NCBI GenBank assembly: GCA_900073065.1
Contig: FJOG01000060.1
Location: 151,310-189,517, forward strand
Origin: Phialocephala subalpina
Taxonomy: Eukaryota; Ascomycota; Leotiomycetes; Helotiales; Mollisiaceae
Direction: 5' to 3'
DNA: 38,208 bases
Part shown: piece after piece, positions 1 through 12,355 of the stretch
Layout: each line of letters begins with the position of its first letter
Position numbering within the stretch: the stretch's first letter is position 1
The notes under the pieces: model-generated
Seen by the model: only the letters and a program-made list of their open reading frames with translations
Databases searched by the model: none
Told to the model about the DNA's origin: nothing
Translations under genes and position numbers: made by a program

Positions 1-235
1 TTTAATAAAAAACTTTATAATTAATAATTTTTGATTTTTAAATTATTAATTATTATTAATCTAATTAATATAAATAAAAATTAATTTATTTTCTTATTAA
101 AATTTATTAATAATTTTATATATTATAATAACTCTTTATATAAAATTTTTAGAGAAAAGAGTTCTATTATAAAAGTATTCTAATAATTCAAAATAAGCTT
201 TATATCTACTATTGAATGTATTTGTAATACAAATA
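1..235. repeat. AT-rich gene-free block at left edge
   Basis: Almost entirely A and T, dense in TpA and TTAA/ATTAAT words and nearly without C or G until about position 196. There is no coding potential. The composition matches AT islands left by repeat-induced point mutation of old transposons in Pezizomycotina, but no recognisable transposon protein or terminal repeat remains, so the origin is inferred. The block continues off the left edge. Confidence 0.75.
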
Positions 236-1442
236 TTCAAGACTACGGATCCTTAAAGTCGAAGAATTTTGGTGTGTTCTCGCTAAATTTCTAGGGGTGC
301 AGACATAATTCTGGTGGGAAGGATACCAAAGCCGGTCCAAACATGTGATGATTCTGCACTTCAATCTCCGGATGGAATCTGTGGGAAGAGAAAGCCGATG
401 GAGTCGGGATTATGTTCCCGGTACCTAGCTTGCCGGAAGAGCCACGTTTTCAAGGGTTGCGAACCTTTCGGCGTAATCCAGGCCAAAACCCTTGCTCGGG
501 CTTGATCGATCTCAGATCATTGCCTGACTATTTCATGTTGCGATGCGTTTTGCAGGACTTTCTCATGTGAAAATTGAGAAACGGTGGTGTTACAGCCTTG
601 AGGTCGTGCGGGGAAGACTCCCAACCCCTGGAATAAACCAATTGGAGACTCGGTTAACACCCCCGAATGAAGGATCTCGGGTAGCTCCAAGAGTCTTGAT
701 TGGTGAGAGCTCTTTAGAGGACTGTGCAGGGGCGATATCGATCGATCGATCGTCAGGATGCAGGATGTTATGCATGAGGATTGACAGCTTCGCGTTTCAG
801 TATGATGTCAAATTGACCTATCGGGTAGGCACCTTTTCTCGATCTGCATCCTGCACACCCACCCCGACTTTAATCGTATGTCAACCGAAGATTTCTAAAT
901 TTGTCTCTCATCGTCAGATGATTGGATACTTTAATGATCCCTGGTTCTCTAGCCGCGACGGTTGGTTAGGTGTGTTGATTTTTACTGGAGAGAAACGGAC
1001 CAGAGGCCAGCACCCCGGAAGCCAAGTCATGCTCATGCCATAAATCGGGAAAGCGAGATGGGCATTGTGTGATTAGTGAACCGCGTGCATTAGACTCGCA
1101 CTACAATAGCTCTAGTCTGCGACTTCCTGAAAGTTGGCATCTTTCTGCAATGTACCTTGACAGTAGTACATCTTCTGAGCGCGGAGGCAAGATGGCGGGA
1201 CTTAATGCAGCCAGCGTTCCAACGCATCAGGCATTACATGTAGCGAGACCAGGGTGGAAAGGGGTGAATCTATCTCTATTTAATAACCCAGTACGTTGTA
1301 AGCCAAGCTCCTGGGGTCTGTAAGCGATAAGACTAATTATGAATATGACCTGGCGATATTAAGGAGACGATTTTGAAGCTTCGCATAGCTTTGAAGTCTG
1401 ACATATCAATTCTGGCCATTGACTTGTTCTGAGAGTATTAGA
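236..1442. other. Intergenic / upstream region of the ABC transporter gene
   Basis: About 1.2 kb of normal base composition with no gene I can support. A 166-codon ATG open frame (543-1043, +) and shorter frames show no recognisable motif. A short GATC run lies near 735-752. The stretch before 1443 is presumably the exporter's promoter and 5' leader, but I see no clear TATA box or known drug-response element. Confidence 0.5.
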
Positions 1443-4400
1443 ATGGAAACGAAGATGCCGCTGTTAGGAGCTCAAATTCCTGCTCCCGCCGACAGGAGAA
1501 ATAAAACCAACCCGATAGCCGGCAATTCGGAGCAGGACTCCCTCTCTTCCCAGCAAGACACTGGGATTCAGAGGCCTCCCAACTCGGACCAACGAGCTGA
1601 CGTAGGAGCCAACCGCGAATCACAGACATCCAAGATCACCTCTTTCGCACACACGGGAACACTTGAGCCAAACTTAGACCCTTCCAGGCCAAACTTTGAC
1701 TTCGAGCAATGGTCTCGTGCTATAATCAATTTGAGGGCTGAACTTGGGATCCCATCGCCGCCCCGTTCCGGAGTCTTGTTTAAAGACCTGACCGTTTGTG
1801 GTAGTAACCAGGAGATTAAGCTTCAGGAGACAATTTGGACAACTATGACATCGCCGTTTCGCCTCTGCCGCCTACACAGGAAGAAACAGTCCAGAACAAT
1901 CATTCGGGGTTTTTATGGTGTTGTTTCAAAGGGAGAGCTACTTTTGGTGCTTGGGCGTCCCGGGAGCGGATGTACAACATTCCTGAAAACCATCACAGGC
2001 GAAATGCAGGATTTGGAGCTGGCTCCGCAGTCAGTGATTCATTACAATGGTAAGACACCCTCATATGCGGGGCATTGATGTAACAGAGAAAGATAGGTAT
2101 TCCCCAAAAAGTCATGACGAGTCAATTCAAAGGCGAGCTGGTTTATAATCAGGAATGGGATGAGCATTTTCCGCACTTGACAGTAGGGCAGACTTTAGAG
2201 TTTGCGGCCGCCGCGCGTACACCACGGACCCGACTTCCAAAAGTAACCCGAGCTGATAGGATCAAGCAACTTGTGGAGGTTGTAATGAAAGTATTTGGTC
2301 TCTCGCATGCTTGTAACACAATAGTTGGAAACGATTACATACGAGGGGTATCCGGCGGGGAGAGAAAGAGAGTATCTATCGCGGAGATGGCTATCTCAGG
2401 GGCTGCTATCTCTGCATGGGACAACTCGACACGCGGACTCGATGCTGCAACTTCCCTTGGGTTTGTTCGAAGCCTAGCCATCCTTTCTGCTTGTAAGTCT
2501 TCGTTAACCTGTCCTGCAATGTAGCATTTAGCGTAACTTCCAGTCAGTAACGCAGTCATCCAACGCGGTAGCGATCTACCAGGCTTCCCAGGCCATATTC
2601 GACCAGTTCAACAAATTGACGGTGATTTACGATGGCAGACAAATCTACTTTGGCCGTCCTGCCGACGCGAATGATTACTTTGAGAAAATGGGTTGGTACC
2701 GGCCTCCCAGGCAAACTGCTGGAGATTTTATCACTGGCGTCACCAATCCTACCCAGAGAGTAGCCAAGGAAGGTTTCGAAAATAGGGTTCCGAGAACCTC
2801 TGAAGAGTTCGAGCAATATTGGCACGCCTCTTCATACTTTTCCTCCCTTAAAGCTAATGTTGACCAGCTCGACCAAGAGTTCACACAGACTGGACACCAA
2901 GCACTACGTGGATTCGAGGAAATGCGCAGGAAGATGAAAATGAAGTATATGAGAACAAAAGCAGCGGAGACAATCTCGTTCCCGATGCAAACGTGGCTCT
3001 GCATGAAGCGGTCATATCAACGGCTCTGGAACGACAAGACCTCAACGCTCACAACTTTGGTCGGGGAGGTCATCATCGCCCTGGTGGTAGGATCCATATT
3101 TTATGGCACTCCCGCAACGACGGACGCCTTCTTTGCTTATGGTTCCGTCATTTTCTTCTCAGTGCTTCTCAACGTTCTGATGTCGGTCACGGATATTTAC
3201 AATCTCTATAGCGGGCGGTCCATCATCCGTAAGCATGTGTCCTATGCTTTCTATCGCCCATCAGCCGACGCTCTCGCTGGCATTCTCATTGACATTCCCA
3301 TCAAGTTTTTTGTGGCAGTTTTCTTTAATGTTACACTCTACTTTTTGGCGGGTCTCAGCCTCACAGCTAGTCAATTCTTCATCTTCTTCGTCTTTGTCTT
3401 TGTAACTACCTTGGCAATGTCCATGATTTTCCGAACTATCGCAGCCGTCACTGCAACTTTAGCCAAGGCTATGGGCGTCTCTGGATTCCTTGTCCTTGCA
3501 CTGGTCACATATACTGGGTTCGTCCTTCCCCGACCTTACATGCATCCTTGGTTCAAGTGGATATCGTACATCAATCCCTTATCATACGCCTTCGAAGCCC
3601 TTCTGGTGAACCAGGCTCACGGGGTCAACTATACGTGCACCGAACTTGTGCCTCCATATCAGGGTCTAACTGGAGATACTTTTATCTGCCAAGTTCCTGG
3701 TGCAGTCGTTGGACAAACCTATGTGGTTGGAGACGCTTGGTTTGAGACGAACTACAACTATAGCTACTTGCACGTATGGCGCAACCTCGGAATTCTCTTC
3801 GGCTTCATTTTCTTTTTCCTGGCTATCTACCTCTTGGCCGCGGAATTGAATGTGGGTACTTCTACCCACTCAAATATCCTTGCTTTCAGCAATAGCCACA
3901 ATCAGAGTCAATTAGCAGATAATTCAGGGAAGATCAAGAGGAAGGCTGACTTGGAATCGCCGAGTGCAACAGGCCCTGTTGCGGAGATGGGATCAGAGAG
4001 GGATGCCATGCCATTCCCAGCAAAGCGAGAGACACTTGCATGGCAAGATGTGAGCCTCGACATTGAAATGAAGGGCGAACCGAGGCGTCTCCTCGACAAA
4101 GTTTCAGGTTGGGTGAAGCCCGGAACGATAACCGCCTTGATGGGTGTCTCCGGCGCAGGCAAGACAACGTTACTGAATGTTCTGTCTCAGAGACCGACGG
4201 GCGGCATTACAAGAGGAGAGTTCTATGTAGACGGGAAGCCTCTCACTGCGTCGTTTAAAAGCGATATTGGCTACGTTCAGCAGCAGGACATACACCTCGA
4301 GACGTCTACCGTCCGCGAAGCTCTGCGATTTTCAGCAGTATTACGGCAACCTAAGAGCGTTCCGATGAATGAAAGATTCGCTTTCGTCGAGGATATTATC

Positions 4401-6092
4401 CGGCTACTCGACATGGAGGATTTTGGTGATGCGGTTATAGGCAGGCCGGACGAAGGACTCAACGCGGAGCAACGCAAACGCGTGAGCATTGGAGTTGAGC
4501 TCGCCGCCAAACCAACCTTGCTTGTCTTCTTAGATGAGCCAACCTCAGGGCTTGACAGCCAGTCGTCGCAGGCTATTATATCACTGTTGCGGGGGCTGGC
4601 CAAGAACGGCTTGGCGATCTTGTGTACAATCCACCAGCCGAGTTCAATGCTCTTCCAAGAATTCGATCGAGTGCTGTTACTTGCTCGGGGTGGTAGGACG
4701 GTTTATTTCGGAGATATCGGGAGAGCCTCGGAGACACTGCTGCATTACTTCCAGAGCCACGGGGCGAGGAGATGCGCAGCCGAAGAGAACCCGGCTGAAT
4801 ATGCGCTCGAGGTTATTGGGCGTGATAACCACGACGGTAATGCAGAGGGCCTGCCCTGGGCCAGTGTATGGATAGAATCTGCAGAGGCTGACGAAGTCTC
4901 AAGGCAGTTGGGACGGATGACTGAAAACCGGGCTAGCGAGAATCCAGAAAGCCATGGTAGCGTTCAATGTCAGGACAACCATAGAGCGTATCCAACGCCT
5001 ACCCTCTTGCAGATCCCACCCGTCTGTCGTCGTGTCTTCCAGCAATATTGGCGCTCGCCAACGTACATCATGAGCAAGTTTGCCTTGGGCATTGCGGCCT
5101 CGTTATTTATCGGATTTTCCTTCTTTCAGCCAGGACTCTCAATCCTGGGTGTACAAAACGCTATCTTTGGTATCGTCATGCTCTGTGCCACCTTTAGCAG
5201 TCTGGTGCAACAGGTAAGCACCATCTAGGTCATTATTAAGCTCCTGAAGCCGCTGCCCCACATTTAGCCGGGGGAATTTATTGACACAATTTTTCAGATC
5301 ATGCCGCAGTTCCTCATCCAAAGAAGTCTGTACGAAGCCCGCGAGCGCTACTCGAACACGTACTCGTGGGCGGTATTGGTTTTTGCTAATATCCTTGCCG
5401 AGATACCATACCATATCATCCTCGGTATCGTGACGTTTGCCATATTTAACTATACAGTATTTGGCATACGGTCTTCTGAGGAGCAGGGTATTGTTCTCCT
5501 GCTCTTTATCTACTTCTACATATTCGCGGGAACTTTTGCCCAGATGCTTATTGCTGCTCTTCCCAACGCGACGACAGCTGGCCGTGTGAGTACGATCCTG
5601 TTCTCCATGATGATTCTCTTCGCGGGCGTGTTTCAGATACCAACGGCGTTGCCCGGATTCTGGATATTTATGTACCGAGTCTCGCCCATGACCTACCTCC
5701 TCCGCGGTATCGCCGTAGCGGGTCTGTCGGGGAACCCTATCGTTTGTTCAACCGCTGAGCTGGCGGTATTCCAGCCTCCTATGGGCGAAACCTGCGGGAA
5801 CTACCTAGAGCCATACCTCTTGGAAGGTGCTCCCGGGACACTTCTTAACCCAAGTGCAACAAGCGATTGTGCATATTGTCCTCTCATCTACGCCGATCAG
5901 CTCTTAGCCCGATCAAATATGTACTATAATCAGAGGTGGATGGACTGGGCGCTCGGCTTTGCATACGTAGGCTTCAATATCGCTTGCATTTTTACTTTGT
6001 ACTACTTATTCAGGGTGAGGATATGGGGTAGATGGCTGATGGAACTCAGCGAATGGACGAAACACAAAAAAGAGCAAAATCTGGAGGAATAA
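1443..6092 (+). CDS. PDR/CDR-type full-size ABC transporter (multidrug exporter)
   Basis: Plasma-membrane ATP-driven exporter of the fungal pleiotropic drug resistance (ABCG) family, in the reverse (NBD-TMD)x2 order. Four exons: 1443-2049, 2097-2492, 2548-5213 and 5298-6092, with introns of 47, 55 and 84 bp; all join in frame to 1487 residues, normal for the family. NBD1 has the degenerate fungal Walker [10 protein letters not shown] at about residue 171, signature [10 protein letters not shown] at about 287 and Walker B ending [12 protein letters not shown]2 has a canonical Walker [10 protein letters not shown] at about 867, the atypical signature [10 protein letters not shown], Walker [11 protein letters not shown] and an H-loop TIHQPS. 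This asymmetry of one degenerate and one canonical site is typical of PDR proteins. Two six-helix membrane domains follow the NBDs. An upstream in-frame TTG at 1419 was not used because the first ATG is at 1443. The gene converges on the potassium channel gene. The substrate cannot be predicted. Confidence 0.95.
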
Positions 6093-6942
6093 GCTATCCG
6101 TGATGGAGGATCTACAAAGTCGTCGGATGGATCGACTGTTATCACTCTTGAGTCATAGTATGAGAGGATTCTGATGTACTCTTTCTGGGTGGGTCGGCGC
6201 GCTAAATATGCAATTATCAATGTTACCCTCTTATGCAAAATGATGTGTCTCTAGCCTTCAACTTTGGTGTAAGACAAGGAGCCCACCCTCTTCATTCAAC
6301 TTTTCCATTTTTTACCACTTCTAAGATTCCCTGGGCCTACTTACCTGCTGATCTCCGTAGTCATGCTACCTGTCGTGGAGCTCTCGCCATTCGACGCAAA
6401 CTTGAGACATTTCAGCGAGCTACTCTACACCTCGTTGAGGTATCATCCCAGCGATATCTGATTCCAACACGACTCCTTCTATGGACCGAAACTCTGAGAA
6501 TATTGCTACAGCTATTAGGATAATTACAGGCTTTTTGGGCTGGAGGAAGGCGGAGATGTGACCAAAGAGCACAAGAAGAGCACAATGAAACAGTCAGTAA
6601 AGCTGTACTGGCCGCAAAACGATAATTCTCCAATCCCCTGACATTGCCAGCACAGTAGTCGCTCAAGTACACCCCCGAAACATTGAGGCACACATAGGAG
6701 GGTGTGACTGGAAATCTCAGAGTGCGCATCGAAAATGGTTAAACGGCCTACTCGTTCATGCAAGGATTTGGCTTGAGATGCTATCCGTCTCTAAGGCCAT
6801 TGAACTCTAACTTTCATCCCCGTAATCTAATAATCAGACTTGCCCCTAACCATGGAATGCTTTTCTGGATGAGGCCTGCATAGATCCGAAACGGTGTTGC
6901 TGGGTAACTTGTAGGCAGCCACTTTTATCAGAAGGCAGATGG
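6093..6942. other. Intergenic region between convergent genes
   Basis: About 850 bp between the 3' end of the exporter and the 3' end of the potassium channel gene. It should hold both 3' UTRs. Short open frames here lack ATG starts, motifs or plausible splice partners, and nothing else is recognised. Confidence 0.5.
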
Positions 6943-8958
6943 TCACGGCCCCTCCTGCATGACCATATCAGCCAGCTCGCGTTTCAGTGTTTCTGTTAGT
7001 CTTGAGAGTATCCAATTAACCTCCTCTCGAGAGCCTATCAATGGGCTCTCTGCCCCAAACACACCCAACCTGTATATTTCAGCCTCTTCTCTCTGGCCCT
7101 CCAGCCATTCCTCATCCGAGCGATGAGCATCCTGATTCCTATATCTTTGCGGATTCAGGTGAGCTTTATACCTCTCATATCCACCAAGAAGGCCTAAAAA
7201 GGACATCCACTGATCGAATGAGTAACTTGGCGGCGGCTTCTCGTTCAGGTGATGAATGACGCGTATAATTTCATCAATCAGTGTAGCCTGGTACTTTCGA
7301 CGAGTGTTTGGAATTCCCTCTGATGATTCTTGGTTTATACGGTTGTTTAAAACCGATTGTAGAGCTTTGGCGGTACCATTTCTGGACCGCTTTCTGAAGA
7401 GAAGGGTTACTGGCATGGCTTTGATATCTCTTCTCGGATCTCTTAAGCCTCGTGGAAGGGTGATATTGTCCAAGAAATTTGTGGTGTCGTGAATGACTTT
7501 CATGACGGTATCTTCAGCATTGGAAATGAGAATGGTTACTGCTGGCACAGCGAGGAGTGTCCAGAAGACAAAAAATGACCTGCCAAAGCTGGATACGGGT
7601 TTTAGGTCGCCGTAGCCAATTGTTGTCAAGCTAGCGAAGGTAAAGTAGACCGCATCGAAATAGGTCCAATTCTGGTATGGAGATTCGCATACCATGAAGA
7701 TTTCTGCACCGACAAGCCACAAAGCAAGCCAAGTACTGAGAGAAACGGCCATCGCGGTCCAATGCCATTGCCGGGCAGCGGTTGACTGGATTTCTCGCAT
7801 TTTATTGTACAGAGTCTCCAGCTGCTGGCGTCCTGTGATAGTCGAAATCACTGTATCTATTAATTCATCAGAATTTCTCCTCGTTCTGTAGAGAGATTAT
7901 CTTACCTTGATTGTTGGTTTTGTTCATCTTCCGCAGATGTCGATCGCGCATCTTACTCAATTTCCTTACATGGAGCATAGCTCTATTTCTGTCCAGAACG
8001 AGCCTTCGGATTGCCCCTAATGTAAGGCCCAAGGAGATGATACCTAATATGGCATAGGGAAAGAGTAAGGCACGACCTGCAGTGGTAGTTGGAGCGAAAT
8101 CGCCAAGGCCAATAGTCAACAACGTGGTCTCAGCCCAATAGACTCCATCTAAATATGCCCAGCCTTCGAGACGAGAGAACACAAGAGCACCAAGGAACAA
8201 GTGAAGCAGATATATTATTGTGTAGAATGCCAACGATCGCAGGGTGGTAGCGGCCAGTCTGATATCATCTCTGGAATGTCTCCGGCGATAATCTAGGTAA
8301 CTGATCAACAAAAGAGAAGCGACAAAGAAGTAGATCACAGCAGCATAGATACAATAGCAGTATGCTTGTGTCCACAAGTACTCGGGTTGTTGTTTATGAG
8401 CTAGCTGTGAGGCTGTAATGACGAGAGCGGCAAGAGCGAAGGACGAGATATACCTATTTCTCTTGAGACTGTCATACGTGAAGCATTCTTGACAGCATGC
8501 ATTTCACTTACCATCCAGAGATAGCGATGGGCTGAGCGATACGAAATTTGATTCTCCGTGCCAAATTCAGCACCATTACCATATTTGCTACAATGGCTAC
8601 ACTAATCTGGATAGCATTTGCAATCAACAGCCTGGTATTGATTAACTCTCGCCTTTAGAGTGTCTAAAGCGACAACTAACGCTTTCTTTCCGGGGTCATT
8701 AGTCGCGCCTTGCGACGTCGGCTGAATCCATGGGTGTATCATAGAGCAGATACTGAATGCGGATGCTATGGGCCCGAATGTTCCAGCAAGAGCAGGAAAG
8801 ATAAACGAGGCGTACCAGGATAGATTGCTAGCACAAGGCTTGTCAGAGCCGCGAGTCCAAGGGTCATATAATGGATTGGATTACCTTCTGCCCGAAGGAA
8901 CTTCATTCTCAATAGCCTCGTCCTGCTCTCGATTTCCTCCATTTTCGGCCTGGTCCAT
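6943..8958 (-). CDS. TOK1: TOK-type outward-rectifier potassium channel (8 TM, two pore loops)
   Basis: Fungal plasma-membrane K+ channel of the TOK1 family, with eight helices and two P-loops. Five exons on the minus strand: 8958-8885, 8827-8681, 8631-8512, 8453-7906 and 7856-6943. Introns are 57, 49, 58 and 49 bp; all phases agree and give about 600 residues. Selectivity filters are TIGLGD at about 227-232 and TIGYGD at about 375-380. Predicted helices lie near 29-51, 75-96, 107-130, 142-166, 188-206 and 243-264, then 329-350 and 391-409 around the second pore. The conserved SIAQP-type loop of the family appears as RIAQPIAISGW after helix 2. The start is the ATG at 8958, giving a short acidic N-terminus. 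The last intron could instead end 6 bp later (exon from 7850), a two-residue difference in the same frame. The C-terminal cytosolic tail is charged and of unknown function. Confidence 0.93.
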
Positions 8959-10172
8959 CTTGTCAACGGCAAGTGATCTCTGAGACTGAAGGAAGCAATG
9001 AGGTATTGAGCTCAATTGCGTCAGCAACAAGTCTGCATAGTTCGCAGCAATTATTGGGCATTTAAATTAATAAATATTAAATTATTCAAAGTTTAAGTTT
9101 TGAGATTATATTTTCGAGAAATTAATATTTTTCGGCTAAAAGTCACTAAAACGACACTGACTAAGAATATCACGATAAGCTTCCCCGCACTCCAGCGTTC
9201 AATCACATGCTTGGTTTCTTATAAATGGTTGCCTGAAGGTTGCGTGTACAATACATCCAACAAGCCTCTCATTAGTTTTATATATTCCGACCACCTGCGT
9301 CACTTCCAGCACACCTCCGGTTCAACCTGCCTGCACTGATCCTTGTTCTCTTCCACACCCGTGACGGAGACCTACCCCAGTGTATGCCAAGTACGCAAGT
9401 CTGGAACTCGAGTTACTCGCGTGTCAGGCTCAGCTTCCTTGTAGTCATGATCTTTCCGATTCAGTTCTCTACGCTAGCGTTCCGATCGTGCAGCGATCAG
9501 TCTGAGATGGACTTGCTTTCGCTCAAATAGGACCGTACAAGGGTATCTACTGCCATGTAAATTATTCTCTGTGTCAGGACAGAATGGGGTGTTTATGGAG
9601 AGATTGATCCAAGGCTAAGCCGCAGCCATGTCGACTTTGTGGAATACGCTAGTCCTCGACTTCTTACGGTGGTCTGTCATTTCCGCAATTTCATGATGCG
9701 ATTCAGTCCAGCCCACGGCTGGAGCATTCAATATAGTACATCACTCGTCTGGAACAGACTTTTCATAGTCATCTCGATCATATGATAAGAAGGATAAATG
9801 AAAACACACTCGTGACACTGGAGCCAAGGCGAAATATGCTGCATTCTATGCACTACGGAGCAAGTCTGTTCCTGATCTGCTCCGAACAAGAAATCATGAA
9901 ATTGTCGATCCCTGGGCCATCCGATCTGTACCCTGTCCTCAGTCACAGATAATGTCTGCATCTCCTCCTCATGGGTTGATCATCATTTGAGGGAATGCAA
10001 TACACGCTTCTAATCTGAAGGATGTCCCTTTCCTCCACTTCAGGAACCTAAAAAAGACTAGATCTAGTGACTATTTCGTAGCTTATCGCCCTACCTATAA
10101 TGATCGCCCAAAGTCGTTGGACGACTACTCAAATCACCGAAACGTGGAAAAGAGGATCATAGTGTAGTTAGG
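8959..10172. other. Gene-free spacer with a small AT-rich patch
   Basis: About 1.2 kb between the channel's 5' end and the 3' end of the RTG2-like pseudogene. An AT-rich patch lies near 9060-9135 (TTAAATTAATAAATATTAAA-like). One ATG-initiated frame of 77 codons (9728-9961, -) has a CxxC (QCHEC) but no recognisable domain or splice partner. I cannot call a gene here. Confidence 0.5.
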
Positions 10173-12110
10173 TCACAAGATATCCTCTTCCACCAGCTTG
10201 ACTTGCACCTTCATCCCTCTCCCACTCTCCCCCCAATCCAATTCTTTTGCTGCCCAATCTTTTCCAAATTCCCAACATGGTCTCTTAGTGCCTGTCTCAG
10301 TTGCGCAGGATCATGCTTCGCCTTCTGGGTTGAGATCGTCAGCCGCAAACCCCCCTTGTCCTTTTTGCGTCCCAAATTCCAGGCCCACTCTGCCGATAGT
10401 ACCACTTGCGGTTTATCTTCATCTATCCTGCCAGATGGGTAGAGACGACTTATCAAGTATCCCACGCGACCAAGATAGGCAGCCAACCATACTTCCTCGG
10501 GAGTGATGACACGACGAAGCGCTTCCTTGAACTCGAGCTCGCGTGGCGGAAGTTCACCCATGCACCGAGACTCCAGCATGAAGGCAAGCCTTGCCCTGTC
10601 CTCGTACGAGACACCGCGAGTGGAAGACATTAACCCGGTACTGGTGCTAAAGAGGGCCGATATGGATGCGAGTTCCTTGTCCATAACAGCATGGACGTAC
10701 AGTACAGTGTATTTGTAAATGCGCGTATCACGTGGCTAGTGAATGAGTCGGGAAAATGTCGCGAGCTGTTCGTTAATCGCAGCGGCACGGAGAACTTGAG
10801 AAGGCTGAATATGCGGGCCGCAGATGCAGGCGCAAAACTCGGGGTGGCGACCTCCAACGGGTCTCGAACTCGAATACTTGGCGGTAAGTCCCAGAACAGG
10901 ACTCCTTCTCTCACGCCTCCCTGGCAAAAGTGAGCAGTTCGGATACCGTGTGGAACGGGTTTGGCTAAGGCGCTGACGAGAAATGCCATGGCGGGAACTT
11001 GTGATCGCCGTCGGTCAGAGATGCGGAAGATGGAGTGTGCTGTTCGAACGACCTCTTCCACGGCGTTCGTGTTCTCGAACCTGTCCTTGTCAACGGTGTG
11101 CCCATTAATGGTCGATATAGGATGGGGGTGCTTGTGGACTTGACCCATGAAGAGCCGCGGAATCCTCCTCCCGAAGCGAGAATCCGCCATCTCTCTTTGC
11201 CTCCAAGACAAGGTTCGTGGAACTTTCAACTTTGTGTAGACCTTACCGAAATTGGTAACTATCTCCTCGCGTACTTCTGCTATTGCCTTTTCAGCCTCTT
11301 CCTTTGACTTCCCACTCTTAGCCTCCTCAAGCTTCCTCGTCGATGCAGCTGCGCCGTAAGAAAAGCTGAATGAGCCCTTGTCGTTGATACGGATGTTCCC
11401 ACCCTAGCATATTGTCCATGTAATCCGAGCGCTGCCATCACCCAGGTCCATCAACAAGCCTCCCATTTGAGAGAAGCTACTGGCAACATCCAAGGCGCCA
11501 ATGCGTCCTTCGTCTTCTTTCCGTAGGACATCTACTGGTAGCCAAGTGGCTGAATTGATGGCCTGTACAAATTCCGCGGAGTTTATGGCAGCTCGAGTGG
11601 CCTCTGTCGCGACGACGTGAGTGTTGGTCTCTGGAACGCTGAGGTCGGCACAAGCAGTCTTGAAACGGAAAAGAGCGTTAATGACGCTGTCGATGACGTT
11701 CTGCGGAATGGGTATCTGATCTCCAGTCTCTGGATCGAACTGTGTATCGTAAAGAGATTTGTCTACTCTATGTACGTGGACGGTTGGAAGATTGCGGGAA
11801 AAGGTGGTGATAGATCCGTCGCTGAGAAGTGGATTCCATTGCTGACTATGGTTCACACCAGTCAGTTTAAATCGACTCTGGCCCCGTTTCTTGTCCTTCT
11901 TTGGGCAGCGAGTAGCTAATATGTTGCCTTTGCTGTAATACTTCTCAAATTGGAACCTGGCTCACCTTCCCATATCAACCACACCTCGCAAGTTGTTGTT
12001 TTTGAAGTTGCTTTTCCAAGCTTCTTTTTGATAAGGGATGGCAGGAGAAGGTGGGGGATCTAAGTGTTCAACGAAGGTGGAATCACAGTTCGCATTTTCA
12101 TGAGTCGTTG
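10173..12110 (-). pseudogene. Decayed Ppx/GppA phosphatase-family gene (RTG2-like, retrograde regulation protein 2)
   Basis: The conceptual frames match fungal RTG2-like Ppx/GppA proteins of the ASKHA fold, which hydrolyse polyphosphate/ppGpp-type substrates or signal mitochondrial status. Order on the minus strand: VVDMGSNGI (N-terminal phosphate-binding loop, split by an intron with donor after GGA-AG and acceptor CAG at about 11,853), LPTVHVHRVDKSLYDTQF, ATEATRAAINS, EDEGRIGALDVASSF, LLMDLGDGSARITW (the DLGGGS loop, with Gly to Asp), FCQGGVREG, and a C-terminal NWIGG then MKVQVKLVEEDIL. Lesions: no in-frame ATG (upstream stop near 12,115); a frameshift near 11,790 fitting a 1-bp loss; nonsense TAG at 11,404-11,406; frameshifts near 11,208 and 11,170; a 5-bp tandem duplication (GTACAGTACA, 10,697-10,706) shifting frame; and a shift in a G-run near 10,211-10,235. 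With at least six lesions I call it dead. Its 5' end abuts an AT-rich patch (12,111-12,145). Confidence 0.85.
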
Positions 12111-12355
12111 CTTTTTAGATTTTAATTAAAAATAATAAAATTCTGCTTTGGGGCATTTATAGCCCGAATACAACTACTGAGGTTTGACTCGTTAACCAAT
12201 GACGCTGCCAGCCATATCCTCTGCCTTCAGATGGATCGCAGAATTTAATGAGTCGACCAACAAAACGAAAACGCCATTGAAAACATGGGAAGGGAAGATA
12301 AGATCAGTGTTCAAGTAATTGTCTGGTGAATCGAAGCTGACGGCTGGTTTGGATG

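Noticed and set aside
543..1043. 166-codon ATG open frame on the plus strand
   Set aside because: No motif, no intron, mixed composition, and another open frame antisense to it. It is more likely leader or intergenic sequence.
1419..1442. Upstream TTG start for the ABC transporter
   Set aside because: It is a non-ATG codon, and a good in-frame ATG follows at 1443. Nuclear fungal genes rarely use TTG.
7886..7905. 20-bp candidate intron in the potassium channel gene (CTACAG acceptor)
   Set aside because: Too short to splice. The 49-bp choice (7857-7905) restores frame and has a CTGAT branch-like site.
9728..9961. 77-codon minus-strand frame with a CxxC motif
   Set aside because: One CxxC in a short single-exon frame is weak. 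There is no second zinc ligand pattern and no splice partner.
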